Shown here one piece after another: positions 1 to 9,199 of a DNA stretch of 64,000 bases. The position numbers and the translations under genes are program-made. The DNA comes from Agarophyton chilense (lineage: Eukaryota; Rhodophyta; Florideophyceae; Gracilariales; Gracilariaceae): contig JARGXX010000111.1 in the NCBI GenBank assembly GCA_030374765.1, positions 682,001 to 746,000 of the forward strand. The letters run 5' to 3'. The stretch's first letter is position 1. The number at the start of each line of letters is the position of its first letter. The notes beneath the pieces are model-generated. The model searched no databases. It was not told where the DNA came from and worked only from the letters and a program-made list of their open reading frames with translations.

Positions 1-794
1 GTTTCAGCATATCCGTCCATGGTGATGAGCAGTGGATACGGCCGTTATAAGAAAAGGATGTCGAGTTGTTTGGCAGGAAACGAAAGATAAATATGGTTGA
101 AGTCCGACAAAACAATGTGCTTCTCTAAAAATGTTACTTCATTCACAGGGTTTTTATTAGATAACTATGACATTCATGACGCCATGAAACGGTTTCCCGT
201 TCCAAGTTTCTGGATTATCTATATCACGTTATGTTCATGATAAATTTGTCTATTTTATGAATACACGCGTACCTTTAGAGTCCAACAGGGCTTTCATGTC
301 CTTCTCGTGAATGAAATTTGCTTTAGCTACGGCTTTGATGCCACGAAAACACATTCTTTCTAGATTTCCCTTATCTCAGTTCCCTCTTTCTGCGAAAAGA
401 ATATTTCAAGTACGTTGGATAGATTTGCCGGGAAAACGAATCGAAATTTACCCTTGCACGCTAGACCAGTGTGTCAAAACATTCAATCCCAACCTGAGAA
501 TACCCGAAGGTTTCTTGAGTTTTTAATCGCCCGAACACGTCTACTTCACTATCGCCACTTTGGCGGTTCGATAACGTACATTTCGATCCAAGCACGCCAT
601 TTTCCTTTTTAGTCTTTCAAAATGGGTTTCAGAAGAGCGCGCCAAAAAGGGGGAATCATTAATGGTGGAAACAGATAAAATGGCCGTGAGGAAGGCGTGG
701 AATGCAGTCGGTATTAATAAGACGATGTTATATTTGTTCTAAAGCATAACAGTGTTCTTTGGGCATTCGAGAACCCACATGCTCTCTATTGAGT
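1..794. other. Left edge, nothing recognised
   Basis: Both strands hold only short open frames with no recognisable motif. I see no repeat shared with the rest of the window. Detectable homology to the second copy of the inverted duplication begins at about 795. Confidence 0.5.
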
Positions 795-2330
795 AAGACA
801 AACCACGCGAATGCCTCATCCGATGAGGCGATAGGTGGTTAACAAAAAAGCTGCCGCACCTCATGCATCTGTGTACTATCTGACAGTAGCTTCCAAATTT
901 GGTCCAGAAATGCTTTCGCCAAAACTGACTAAGGACTTTCTTGCACAAAGAGGTCAACCAGCCACTCCCATGATTCCGTCGACACCAGAAAGTCCTCTAA
1001 GGACCAGGAAAGTGATGAAAATATGGGCAGTGAGGATGAGGGAGGGCGAAAAGAAGACGAAGAAATCACATGGCGCGCAAGGAATATCGCCTCACAGCCT
1101 ACGAAATCCTTACATGATTCGTCGTCTTGCTCTGGGACCCCATCAGCGCACGCGGTAAACTCCGAAAGAGATGAAACGCAAAATGTTGTTATAAAAGCCC
1201 AAGGAGTAGAAACGGCTTTTCTTAGCCTTCCTCCCGTGATACTGAAAATGCCTCTTGAACCGCATCGGAGCACGTGGACAATGCAGACAGAAATGGCTTT
1301 CATGACGAAGCAGATGGGTACACTGCCGGGACCGTAGGAGGTGCCGGCTCTCCAAAATTGAATGATTCTACATCTCAGGAGGGGACCTCTTTGGAGCTGG
1401 CGATGATCTCTGCAAACGATAAGTATGATGAAAAAGTGGGCGGAAAAAGTTCGAGAAACCCAAACGTCGTATCTTTGCACTCCTAACGTGACTCTGTGCG
1501 CCTCGTGGGAATTCCATTGCAGCAAACAGTCAACGAAAAAAATGAGAAGGATCATCATCATGACGTTGAGAACGAAGGCGTAGAGTTCGAAGGAACGGCC
1601 AGCTAGCATACTTCAAGTGATTCCACTTCCTATTCTGGAAGCCTATCAAAGCAATCATGGAACGAATAAAATCTGAGATTCACGGGACGAGCGAAAATGA
1701 ACAGAATGACTCTGTGCTCTAGATGATTCCGTTAAAGTTGGCTTCCATTTTCGCGAGCTTACTCCTTGGAAACAGCTACGTTCAAGGCAAAAGCCGTTAC
1801 AAGTCTCAATCTGAACTGAACTTCACAAACGACGCAGGTACTTCTGGCAACGGTTCTGAAGACGAAGTTCAAGTTCCAAATCATTCTGTTCCGTCATCAG
1901 GGCACTCCTTTTCTGCAGCTAGGCGCGCACCCGGTAGATAAGAGGTTTTCGGGTCTGATCATGGATCTCAATCCAAAGATATTGATGAGGATAATAGTGT
2001 AGATGGAGTCTTTCAAGAGAACCTTGCCCTCTGTTGTCCTTCCACACATGATCATGAGGATGCTGAATTGGTCGCACTACCAAGCTATTCAAGTGGTGCG
2101 CGCTTTCAAAACTCGGATCATAACTCTCAGTTAGTAGTATCGTCAGGGTTTGATGAGTCATTTGAAGACTCGGGGTACTCGTCACAAACGATGGCTTTTT
2201 CCTCCCACGCTGGGTCGTACTTGGGGCGCACCAGGATTCTCTATCTTCATCGCATGCCAACACGTGCAACTCATCCATTAACTCTGCCTGCCCATCGAAG
2301 GTCATGACATACTCTTCCGCAGACATGCTG
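795..2330 (+). pseudogene. Acidic Ser/Asp/Asn-rich protein, copy A (decayed)
   Basis: No known family recognised. Plus-strand frames translate into acidic, Ser/Thr/Asn-rich sequence and align with the minus-strand frames of copy B. Shared words include HTSSDSTSY, LNFTNDAGTS, STHDH and ALGP. The best-preserved piece is about 1740-2080 (ELNFTNDAGTSGNGS and onward). Several stops and frame changes occur, for example stops after VVSLHS near 1485 and after RRAPGR at 1941, so this copy cannot make the protein. Long antisense frames (929-1609, 1919-2440) are shadows: between copies the aligned residues are conserved on this strand. It converges on the helical-protein remnant at 2490-2956. Function unknown; the composition suggests an intrinsically disordered protein. 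Confidence 0.55.
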
Positions 2331-2489
2331 ACCGAATCAGACGATGTAGAATATAGGGAAGAATCCGAATGACAAAGCTCAAGACGACCTGTTTTCTCGT
2401 AAGATCCGGGGAATGCGAAGCATATTTTTGAATTCTCCACTTTTCACACGATTTGTGATAGCACTGCCACTCATAAAACTTTCCTCAGC

Positions 2490-2956
2490 TCAAGATTGAT
2501 AGACCGATCTGATCGCGAGCTGTTTCTAGAGCGTGCTCTATCGTTTTTTCACCAAGGCGAAATTGAGATAAAAATCTTTGTACTTGGTGTCCGACTCGGG
2601 CCGCTAGTTCAACCTCCTTGCTGTTCATAATACGCTTTCTTGATCTATAAGTTCACCACCCACCAGAAGAACAGTCTCTAAAGTTTTCCGCACAGCTTCC
2701 TCAAACACTAGTTCACGCATCGTCGTTTTCAGAGTTACGTCCAAAGACTGTAGTACTTCCGCCATGATTTTTTCATGTGCAAGAATACCACCGACAAAAA
2801 CATGAGAAGGTCATCTGATTGCTTGTAGGCAACGACAAAGTTCTTCAACTCTATATCATCAGAAGGCTCATTTCAAAATTTCGCTGCGATTATTGATCGT
2901 CTCAATGTATCCGATAGCAGAAGAGAGAACAAATTCGCTTTCCTCCGCAGTTAATT
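2490..2956 (-). pseudogene. Helical unknown protein, copy A (decayed)
   Basis: Read on the minus strand, three short frames give helix-forming sequence: one with EESEFVLSSAIGY, one with KNFVVAYKQSDDLLMFL, and one beginning at an ATG near 2765 with MAEVLQSLDVTLKTTM. All three have aligned partners in copy B (FKNFFVAYKRSDDLLMFFF; MEEVIQSWDENLNTTM). Conservative substitutions between copies (I/V, L/M, D/E) argue for past coding selection. Frames change between the pieces, so it is broken or contains unmarked introns. No family is recognised. It converges with the acidic gene of the same arm. Confidence 0.45.
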
Positions 2957-3301
2957 ATAATAACGGCCTTGAAGAGCGGCTGCTCCACTTCTGAAAGAGT
3001 TTTCATCGGAGCAATGTAGCGTGAAGGGCGCAAAGAGGGTTTGGACGGAGTTTCTCGGCGGGACAAAACGAATCACGTGATTTCAGCTGTACTGAGATTT
3101 TTACCTGCGAAAAGAAGCAAGCTTTTGATGGTGGGGTAAGAGTGCGGTTGCGCGAATAGGAGGGAGAACGAGCTACGGACGATTCTCAAGGTTTCTATTG
3201 TGCTGAACAGTTCCTTTTTTAACTTAGCCGCTTTGGTATAAAACTTTGGTCTAAGACTGATCAAAACAAATGATTTCGATGTCAGAAATTACTTTCAAAC
3301 C

Positions 3302-4195
3302 TTACTCATTTGCGTGAGTGCATTGTAGGTACAGTATTACACTAACACTGAATCGAATAATAAGATTCCTATCCCTCTGAAGTGCCTGTTGCTTGATGTG
3401 TGGACCAGCGGTTCCTGTTCGGGACCTATACGGTAAGCTATCATGAGGTAATGGACCAATTCTGCGCCTTCGAAAATAGTCGACCAAAACCCCTCCGACA
3501 GAGACCACATTTACAAGAGAGTTTAGTTCCCGGCGAGGGGTGGATAATACCGCCACTCCTGGGGGTTCGGTAGATGATTGCCATATGGAAGCCAGATGGT
3601 TAACTTGTGCGGGGGTTCTAGGGACCGTGTTGCATGACTGGGTGGTTACTGCTCCTCGAACGGCCTGGATGAGGGAGACTAAGAATAGCTCAGAGTCCAT
3701 GACCTTGGGGACGATTCGCTTAGCGAGGTAGTCCGTATGGTCAGCGATCGTCGTAGCGAGTCGCATGTCCACAATGGAATCCACGTGGGCTGAGCAGACC
3801 TCACGAAGACGGGGCCAGAGAAGGTCGGCAAGCCCTGTAATAATATTCTCTCTAATTCCTTCGGCCTTACGGAGTTCTCCCTGTCGTGTTCCTGGCCTAG
3901 AGCTGGCCCTGCTGAGGCGTTCTTGGCGAATCCTTACAGGGTCGTTCAGGGCAGTCAGTACTTCTCGCGGCGGGCTTCTCATGCTCCTGTGGTCGCGAAC
4001 ATTATCAACCTGAGGTTCAGACGAGATCGTCCCCGTTGCAGTGGCAACTGTACCTGCTTTTGGAGTCCTATGGTCTGGTCGGTTGGGTGTTTTACCTGCG
4101 TCCATAGTGGCGGTTGTTTCTCTACTTCTGGTCCGCTGAGGAGTTAGACCAAAGCCTAGAATCCGGATAATTCTTCGTTCCAGTGGTCCGTTCAA
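3302..4195 (-). CDS. Hypothetical basic protein, 297 aa, uninterrupted ORF
   Basis: A 297-codon frame without interruption opens with MNGPLERRIIRILGFGLTP. It is rich in Arg, Ser and Thr in the first 110 residues, has a more helical middle (about residues 125-175, around LADLLWPRLREVCSAHVDS), and a second Arg-rich patch near residue 245 (YFRRRRIG). There is no signal peptide, transmembrane segment or recognisable catalytic motif. It lies between duplication arm A and R-repeat copy 1 and may belong to a mobile element, for example as a nucleic-acid-binding accessory ORF, but nothing proves this. Its open state stands out in a window where most other genes are broken. The start is the first ATG of the frame. 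Confidence 0.45.
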   Translation of the reverse strand: MNGPLERRIIRILGFGLTPQRTRSRETTATMDAGKTPNRPDHRTPKAGTVATATGTISSEPQVDNVRDHRSMRSPPREVLTALNDPVRIRQERLSRASSRPGTRQGELRKAEGIRENIITGLADLLWPRLREVCSAHVDSIVDMRLATTIADHTDYLAKRIVPKVMDSELFLVSLIQAVRGAVTTQSCNTVPRTPAQVNHLASIWQSSTEPPGVAVLSTPRRELNSLVNVVSVGGVLVDYFRRRRIGPLPHDSLPYRSRTGTAGPHIKQQALQRDRNLIIRFSVSVILYLQCTHANE

Positions 4196-4234
4196 ATATT
4201 TCTAGAGGATTCTAAGTCAGAAGACCAAAATCAA

Positions 4235-4669
4235 CTGCAATGACTGGTGGGTCAGAGTACGGGTCTCGACCGGTGGCAGCGTGGTAGAGCGGCTCCTAAA
4301 GTTCGAATCCTTGATGGCGGCACTCTCAGAGTACTTGGTGCAATGGGCTGGCATTTACTGCTTAGTCGTACAGATCGGAGCTACGTAAATATTAATTTGA
4401 AGCCCAATTGGTGGAACTAACATATCAAAGGGAGTTATTTAGTATCCCAACGGGGCCTACCTTACTCTAAGGGAGAAGCGTCACTTGAGCCAAGTAAATA
4501 GTAATTGAGAGGCACTGGGATCTCCCTGGCACTGTAATTATAATCTGTTACACTAAATAAAATAAATAAATAATCTAAATGAGTCCAGCAGGGGGCGGTC
4601 AGTCCACGTGGCATCTGTAAGTTCCCCGAGAGCCCGGCGGTCTACGGGGCTCAACCGTTATCGTTGCTC
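4235..4669 (+). repeat. R repeat, copy 1 (5'-truncated)
   Basis: The stretch is similar to the 3' parts of 40332-41094 and 46342-47106, all in the same orientation. Shared blocks run from ACTGGTGGGTC through TTGGTGCAATGGGC and TCTAAGGGAGAAGC, then an A/T-rich AAATAAAATAAATAA stretch, to a common end near CAACCG...TTGCTC. Near 4280-4315 lie a tRNA-like A box (GTGGTAGAGCGG) and a good B box (GTTCGAATCC) only about 8 nt apart. The first ~340 bp seen in copies 2 and 3 are missing here. It abuts the Plavaka-like fragment at 4670. Confidence 0.75.
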
Positions 4670-5520
4670 CTTCACACCCATCGACACATTCAATTGCTTC
4701 GTTGGACCTCTAGAAACCTTTTGATTTTGGGAGCGCTTCTTCCGAAGCCTGAACTGAGCATCTGGGTTTTCAACATGCCATTCTTCAACACCAAGGCCAG
4801 CGAAACGTCCAGTGCGCGCTGTATCAGGGGGAAGAGCGTGTTGTTGGTGATGATAGGAGTCCTTATCTGCACTATGTACTTTGTTGGAGGAGCCGTTTGA
4901 GAAAGCCAGGATGGGTATGGAGTTCTGGAATGAACTCATCGCGCTTTGTGAGTGTGCGGGAAGGAGAGATCGTGGGTGGCGGCGTGCATGTTGTCGGGAA
5001 GAGCCGGTGAGAGCACCTGCGTTGGTGACGCTGTAAGGCAGGGATGGTGTGGGCAAAAAAGAAGAAACAGGAGAAGCAGAAGCAAGGCATGGTGTAGAAT
5101 GCCGGGGATGCGTTGAGATCGAAGACGGGAAAAGAGGGAGGGGGGCAAAGAGTTTATGGCGCATGAACTGCAGTAGGAATTATACGGGGAGAGTGGTGAG
5201 GAGTGGAGTTGGACTGCGGACACGCTCCATTTTCTTTAACGCGAACATGGGTTACGGTGGCATAATTCTAAAATATATGTACAATATTGTAGTATGCGAA
5301 CCTAAGTTGGGCCCATGCAAACTTCAGATTATGGAGTTTTGTTCTAGTACCATTTTCCCAAAAAGGGAAACATTGAATGAGTGAAGATATTTTGAGAAAA
5401 TATGAAACTGCAAAAATGAAAACATTCATTGGTTTTCTAACAATTTCTCTTAGTCCGTTTTTGACACCCTGACTAGATTTTTGAGAACGTAGACGTACGT
5501 ATAGACTCATTACACCTGCC
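4670..5520 (-). mobile_element. 5' fragment of a Plavaka-like DNA transposon (copy 2)
   Basis: Read on the minus strand, this fragment matches the start of the large element at 58.6-63.3 kb. Both share the terminal noncoding ~250 bp (5250-5515 versus 63030-63320) and then a C2H2-like N-terminus: here MPCFCFSCFFFFAHTIPALQ with a following H/C pair, there MPRSCFSRCSFFAGITPALQ. The next block is also shared (SYHHQQHALPPDTA here, FYHHQQYALSLQTA there), in other frames. Only the 5' part remains; R copy 1 or a deletion ends it at 4670. Its outer end at about 5515 cuts into the FAR1-type gene just past that gene's candidate intron, so it probably inserted there. Confidence 0.6.
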
Positions 5521-5530
5521 GAACCGGCAT

Positions 5531-5606
5531 CTGAAAATGCAATCCATACTGATCTATCTAATATCAGGACTCATCAACTTCTGTTGTGGGACACTCTTGC
5601 TCTTAC
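5531..5606 (-). other. Candidate spliceosomal intron, 76 nt
   Basis: Minus-strand sequence reads CAG|GTAAGAGC at the 5' side and GCATTTTCAG|ATG at the 3' side. Its length is close to that of the 75-nt intron in the Ulp1 gene next door. The exon downstream is cut short by the Plavaka-like fragment at about 5515. Confidence 0.5.
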
Positions 5607-7300
5607 CTGAGCGAAACACAAGTATTCAATCTTGGCGTCTGATGTGACTGTCTTAATTGTCATTGTAAAGAAACAGCGTTCGGATGCTCCATTATTGTAC
5701 TTCTCGCACTTCATGATGCCTTTGTGCAAGACTAGACGGTCCCCTGCAACCCCAGCCTTTCCCTCGTTTTCCTTCTGAAGTCCAATATACAAAGACGTTC
5801 TTGTATATAGATAATATCCCATACGGTCTGCAATATGCTGGACTTCCTTCATGACGTCATGCCCCGGAGCATTGGCAGATAATCTTTGAAAGTAATCAAT
5901 TACTGCCGCTTTGAAGCACTCCTCGATGTGCTCCATGTCTTACTCACTTGCTACAGTTCTCGTTGCAGACACTTTGTTTGCTTCTTCTTTGTTCTCTTCG
6001 AACTGTTTTTGTACTGCCTCATCATCTTCAACATTCTCGTCGACTCTAGCAGACTCATGAATCTGAAACAGATCCAATGGTACCTCCTCCTCTTCGCTCA
6101 GGAACAGAAACCTATCGATGAGATCAGATTTTCCATAGTCAGACCCGTTCTCGTTGTGTCTACAGTCCAGCTTGCTCATTGCTTTTTTTTTCACCCCCGA
6201 AGATGAATTCAAAATATCTTCGATGGCTGTTTTCTCCATTGACTGAAATGCTAGAGGGCAGGATTATGCGGATGTAGTTACAGACTACATGGAGGCTTCT
6301 GAACATTCCATGCTTTTCAGATTCCCTCCAGACTTCAATAAATCTCCTACATTGGTTCTGTCTCCACCAGGGTCCCTCACGTCTCCTACATCTATAGGTT
6401 GAGATGATATCTTGTCTACGTCATGAAGCACACTGGTGTTTGCCTCCATCTTATTCACATCTCCTACATTCCTCTGTCGGCCCGACCTCTCTGAGCTCCC
6501 TTTGGTGCTGCTAATACGGGCCCTGCGCGGAACCATGGGAGTCAATGAGGAAATGGGACTTGACGAAGGATTATCTTTATGATTCGCATCAGTAGATTTA
6601 CTTGGCCCGATCGCTTTCCAGATTACATCACAGCATGCACGCCTATTGAGATTGTCTCTTTTCTTCGGAACACACAGTGTGCGAAGACCGTCCCAATCTA
6701 TCTCCGTCCATTTTCGAGCAGCGGTAATTCTCTTCTCCGAATCTTCCTTCCACTGAACAAAATGAACTCCCATCGAATTCTGAATCGATGCACATCGTTC
6801 CTCAGCCACTGTTTGTGATACTAGTGAAGACTCGTGATTGTGACACAAGTCTACTATAACACTCCACTTTTTACTATCATGCTCCAAAATAAAGTTCACA
6901 TTTGATGGACACCTTATGGAAGGTTTGTGCTTCAAGCACCGTAGTCTTCATGTAACAAGGCGATTGTTTCGCTTCGTATTCCTTCGCACCATTCGACAGT
7001 GGTGCATTGTGTACAAGTTTCCCCGCGTAAGCACGACCGAGGTCATAAACGATTTCAGATCCTTCACCTTCGCCTTAAACTTCATTTCCATTTCACTTCT
7101 CCCAGTCGATCCCTCATTCAATACCTCAGCTGCTTCCTCTTTTGCGAATGTGAGAGCCCCTACGTCTTTCCTATACAAGTTGCCGTCACTTGCAGTTGTA
7201 TGGGGGCTGCGATTTTGCGCTTTTGAAATTGCTCTACAACACTGTCCACAATTTGATACACATTCTGTTTTGCAGATTTGAAGCTGTCCATGAACTGTAC
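5535..7300 (-). pseudogene. FAR1/MULE-type zinc-domain protein, decayed
   Basis: One minus-strand frame can be followed from about 7178 to 5574, broken by TGA at 6948, TAG at 6285 and TAA at 5940, with no frameshift. The first part resembles the N-terminal DNA-binding domain of FAR1 and MULE transposases: a basic K-rich run, then RCLKHKPSIRCP, an aromatic strand, and CHNHE supplying the last zinc ligands. The middle (about 6285-6700) is Ser/Asp-rich linker with repeated NVGDV or DVGDV words. The last part (5600-5936) looks like a second FAR1-like start (IADRMGYYLYTRTS, then CEKY). No DDE catalytic core is present; it may have lain beyond 5515, where another element intrudes. The same-strand Ulp1 gene lies just upstream, an arrangement known from Ulp1-bearing MULE elements. 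Confidence 0.55.
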
Positions 7301-7336
7301 TTTGCGTTCAGCTCGGGGCGATGGAAGGGGAGGAAT

Positions 7337-9199
7337 TCATGCGTTCGAGACCATTAACTGGCTACGGAGCTGTACATTGGCAATTAGATAGTGTTCCAAG
7401 GAGTACTCATGTTCACGTGGCTTTCGTAGTTTTACCGCTCCGTCCTCAACGCCTTCGTCATCTGCATTCGTAAAGTCTTTATCCATTACGCATTTCTCAT
7501 GATCGGATGCCTCAAAGTCTTCATCATCTGCTTCCCAACAGTCTCCATCAATTATATCATTTTCACTAAAAGAAGTCTTACTCCCGGCATTGCTTCCATT
7601 CAAAAAGTGCCTGTCACTCTCTTTCGTCACAATCGCTTCCCTATTCACAAGACAGTGATCCTTAACAGTCTCGTGTACCTTTACCTGCGTAACATCGACA
7701 CCATCCCCAACATCAACCCCAACATTAACCCCAGCAGCTGCGTAGGTAAGATTGCGTGGTAATTTAGAAGTTAGTTCCTTGAGAGCAGTTAAGAGTTGGG
7801 TCCTGTTTTTCACTTTCATATCATTGCGTTCCATTATGTCAGTGCGGTTTTTCTTCAGGCGGCTCTTTCCTTCCTCACGATTACGAAATATATCGGAACG
7901 GAGGTGCAAACGATAGCTCTGGGCCATTGTCTCCGAAACTTCAGTAGTCTTGTAAAACTCGGCGGCTAGTAGAATTTGAACAACGCGACTACGAATGGCC
8001 AGCCATCTATACAACTCAGATGAAGCTGACCTGTACCCCTTTGAATATGAATTAAGGGGAGCAAACCCGCGATCAGAAGCGTATTCGGAGGCAAATGATA
8101 TCACATAGGCTCCGCAGCTGTACCCATCACGCTGAGCGCAGTATTTCTTCACGTCCAACATAAATTTCTTAGAAGACTGGGCGGCTTCAAGTCTACCATT
8201 CAAGATGCTGTATTCAAACACTGTTTTGAATAGACCCATCACGTGTTCTGGACAGTTTCATCGAAGGCTGTCTCCAAAGTACACGATTGGCTTTTCATTC
8301 CGCGTTGAGCCCATGAACCGCTTGCCGACTAAAACACCCCAGTGCTGGTTATACAGCTTTAAAGGAACGATGACAGTGTGTGTCTCGCAGTTGGTTTCAA
8401 GCATACTTGCTGTGAAAGACTTTGAAAGTGGTTGCAAAATCGTTCTTTCTACTTCTCCCTCATCAATTTTCACAGACTTCATTCGATTGGCATTCCCTGT
8501 CAAAGACACTCCTGTATCAAGAGGACATATACAAACACCTGGCTGGGGTTTCATGTCCATCAATGCAGCTGTAATCAGATCACTACACAGAAAAGAGCAT
8601 TTCCTAGAGCTGTGCACAAACGAAACGGGAACTCTTTCCTGCTGTTCTGCTTTCACTACTCTGTATACATGATCATGAACGACTGAGAATCGTTTCACAG
8701 ACGTTTTGAGTTTCAGATTCGCATAAAAGTCGAGGTCTTCGTAAAACGCGTCGCAAATGCTGGCAATATCGTCATTCTGATCACCGCAAGACGTAATGCG
8801 TAATATATCTATCGAAGATAAACACAAAGAAAAAGTCAGTTCCATGAGAAAAAAGTGAATGACTAAATGGTTTTAAACCATACCGTCTGGAGGATTACCC
8901 ATTTCCCAAAATAGATGGGGTAGAACCAGCACAATCGGACAAGAAGGAGAGAAAGCGGTGGGCAAAAATGTAGTATCGAGAAAGAATACGACGATGCTTT
9001 GGCATGATGTTTTGCTGTTTCTTGCGCCAAAACTATTTGAAAACCATTTGAAATTTGTCTGCGTATTCACTTTGTATACATCGGACGCATATGCGTGGAG
9101 ACTTGGCGGCCAATGACTACTCTCCAGGTGTTTAGTTGGGTCCATATATTGTGATTGGATGAGGGATGGGAATGGAGAGTCCTTACTTGCTGTTTTCAT
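7337..9199 (-). pseudogene. Ulp1-like (C48) cysteine protease, one in-frame stop
   Basis: Ulp1/SENP-type proteases cut SUMO-like modifiers and also occur in MULE and other DNA transposons. Exon 1 (9199-8884) joins exon 2 across a 75-nt intron at 8809-8883. The catalytic set is visible: His in NQHWGVLVG, Asp in VYFGDSLR, Gln in CAQRDGYSCG and Cys in SCGAYV. A long acidic tail with repeated Asp/Val words follows (about 7400-7760). The frame is open except for a TGA at 8258-8260, between the Asp and Cys motifs, which makes it a recent pseudogene or a read-through case. It shares strand with the FAR1-type gene. The start is uncertain; 9199 is the first ATG of exon 1 as modelled. Confidence 0.8.
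8809..8883 (-). other. Spliceosomal intron in the Ulp1-like gene, 75 nt
   Basis: Minus-strand GAC-G|GTATGG opens it and TTCGATAG|ATATA closes it, after a T-rich tract. Removing it takes out an in-frame TAA and keeps the frame (GNPPD joined to DILRITSCGD). Confidence 0.65.

Larger units (their letters stand above)
795..3190 (+). repeat. Arm A of a 2.4-kb inverted duplication
   Basis: The stretch is homologous in reverse complement to 28902-31315. Matching landmarks include the words around 800-830 (GCATCATCCGATGAGGCG in arm B, one base different in A), the conserved run near 2940-2960 (GGCCGTTATTATAATTAAC read on the minus strand), and the outer end at about 3190 (GAATCGTCCGTA). Homology is patchy, with many substitutions and small indels, so the duplication is old. 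Each arm carries the same two convergent coding regions. The arms lie about 25.7 kb apart and enclose all elements between them. Confidence 0.8.

Noticed and set aside
929-1609. 226-codon minus-strand frame in arm A
   Set aside because: The homologous arm keeps similarity in the opposite reading direction, so this is the complement of the acidic gene.
4275-4320. A tRNA gene in R copy 1
   Set aside because: A and B boxes are only about 8 nt apart, with no anticodon arm or acceptor stem; it is a repeat-embedded tRNA-like motif.
4872-5223. Leu/Phe-rich short frames (-) that look like membrane proteins
   Set aside because: They overlap the Plavaka-like N-terminal segment in other frames of pyrimidine-rich DNA; only the frame with the Cys/His pattern matches the second copy.
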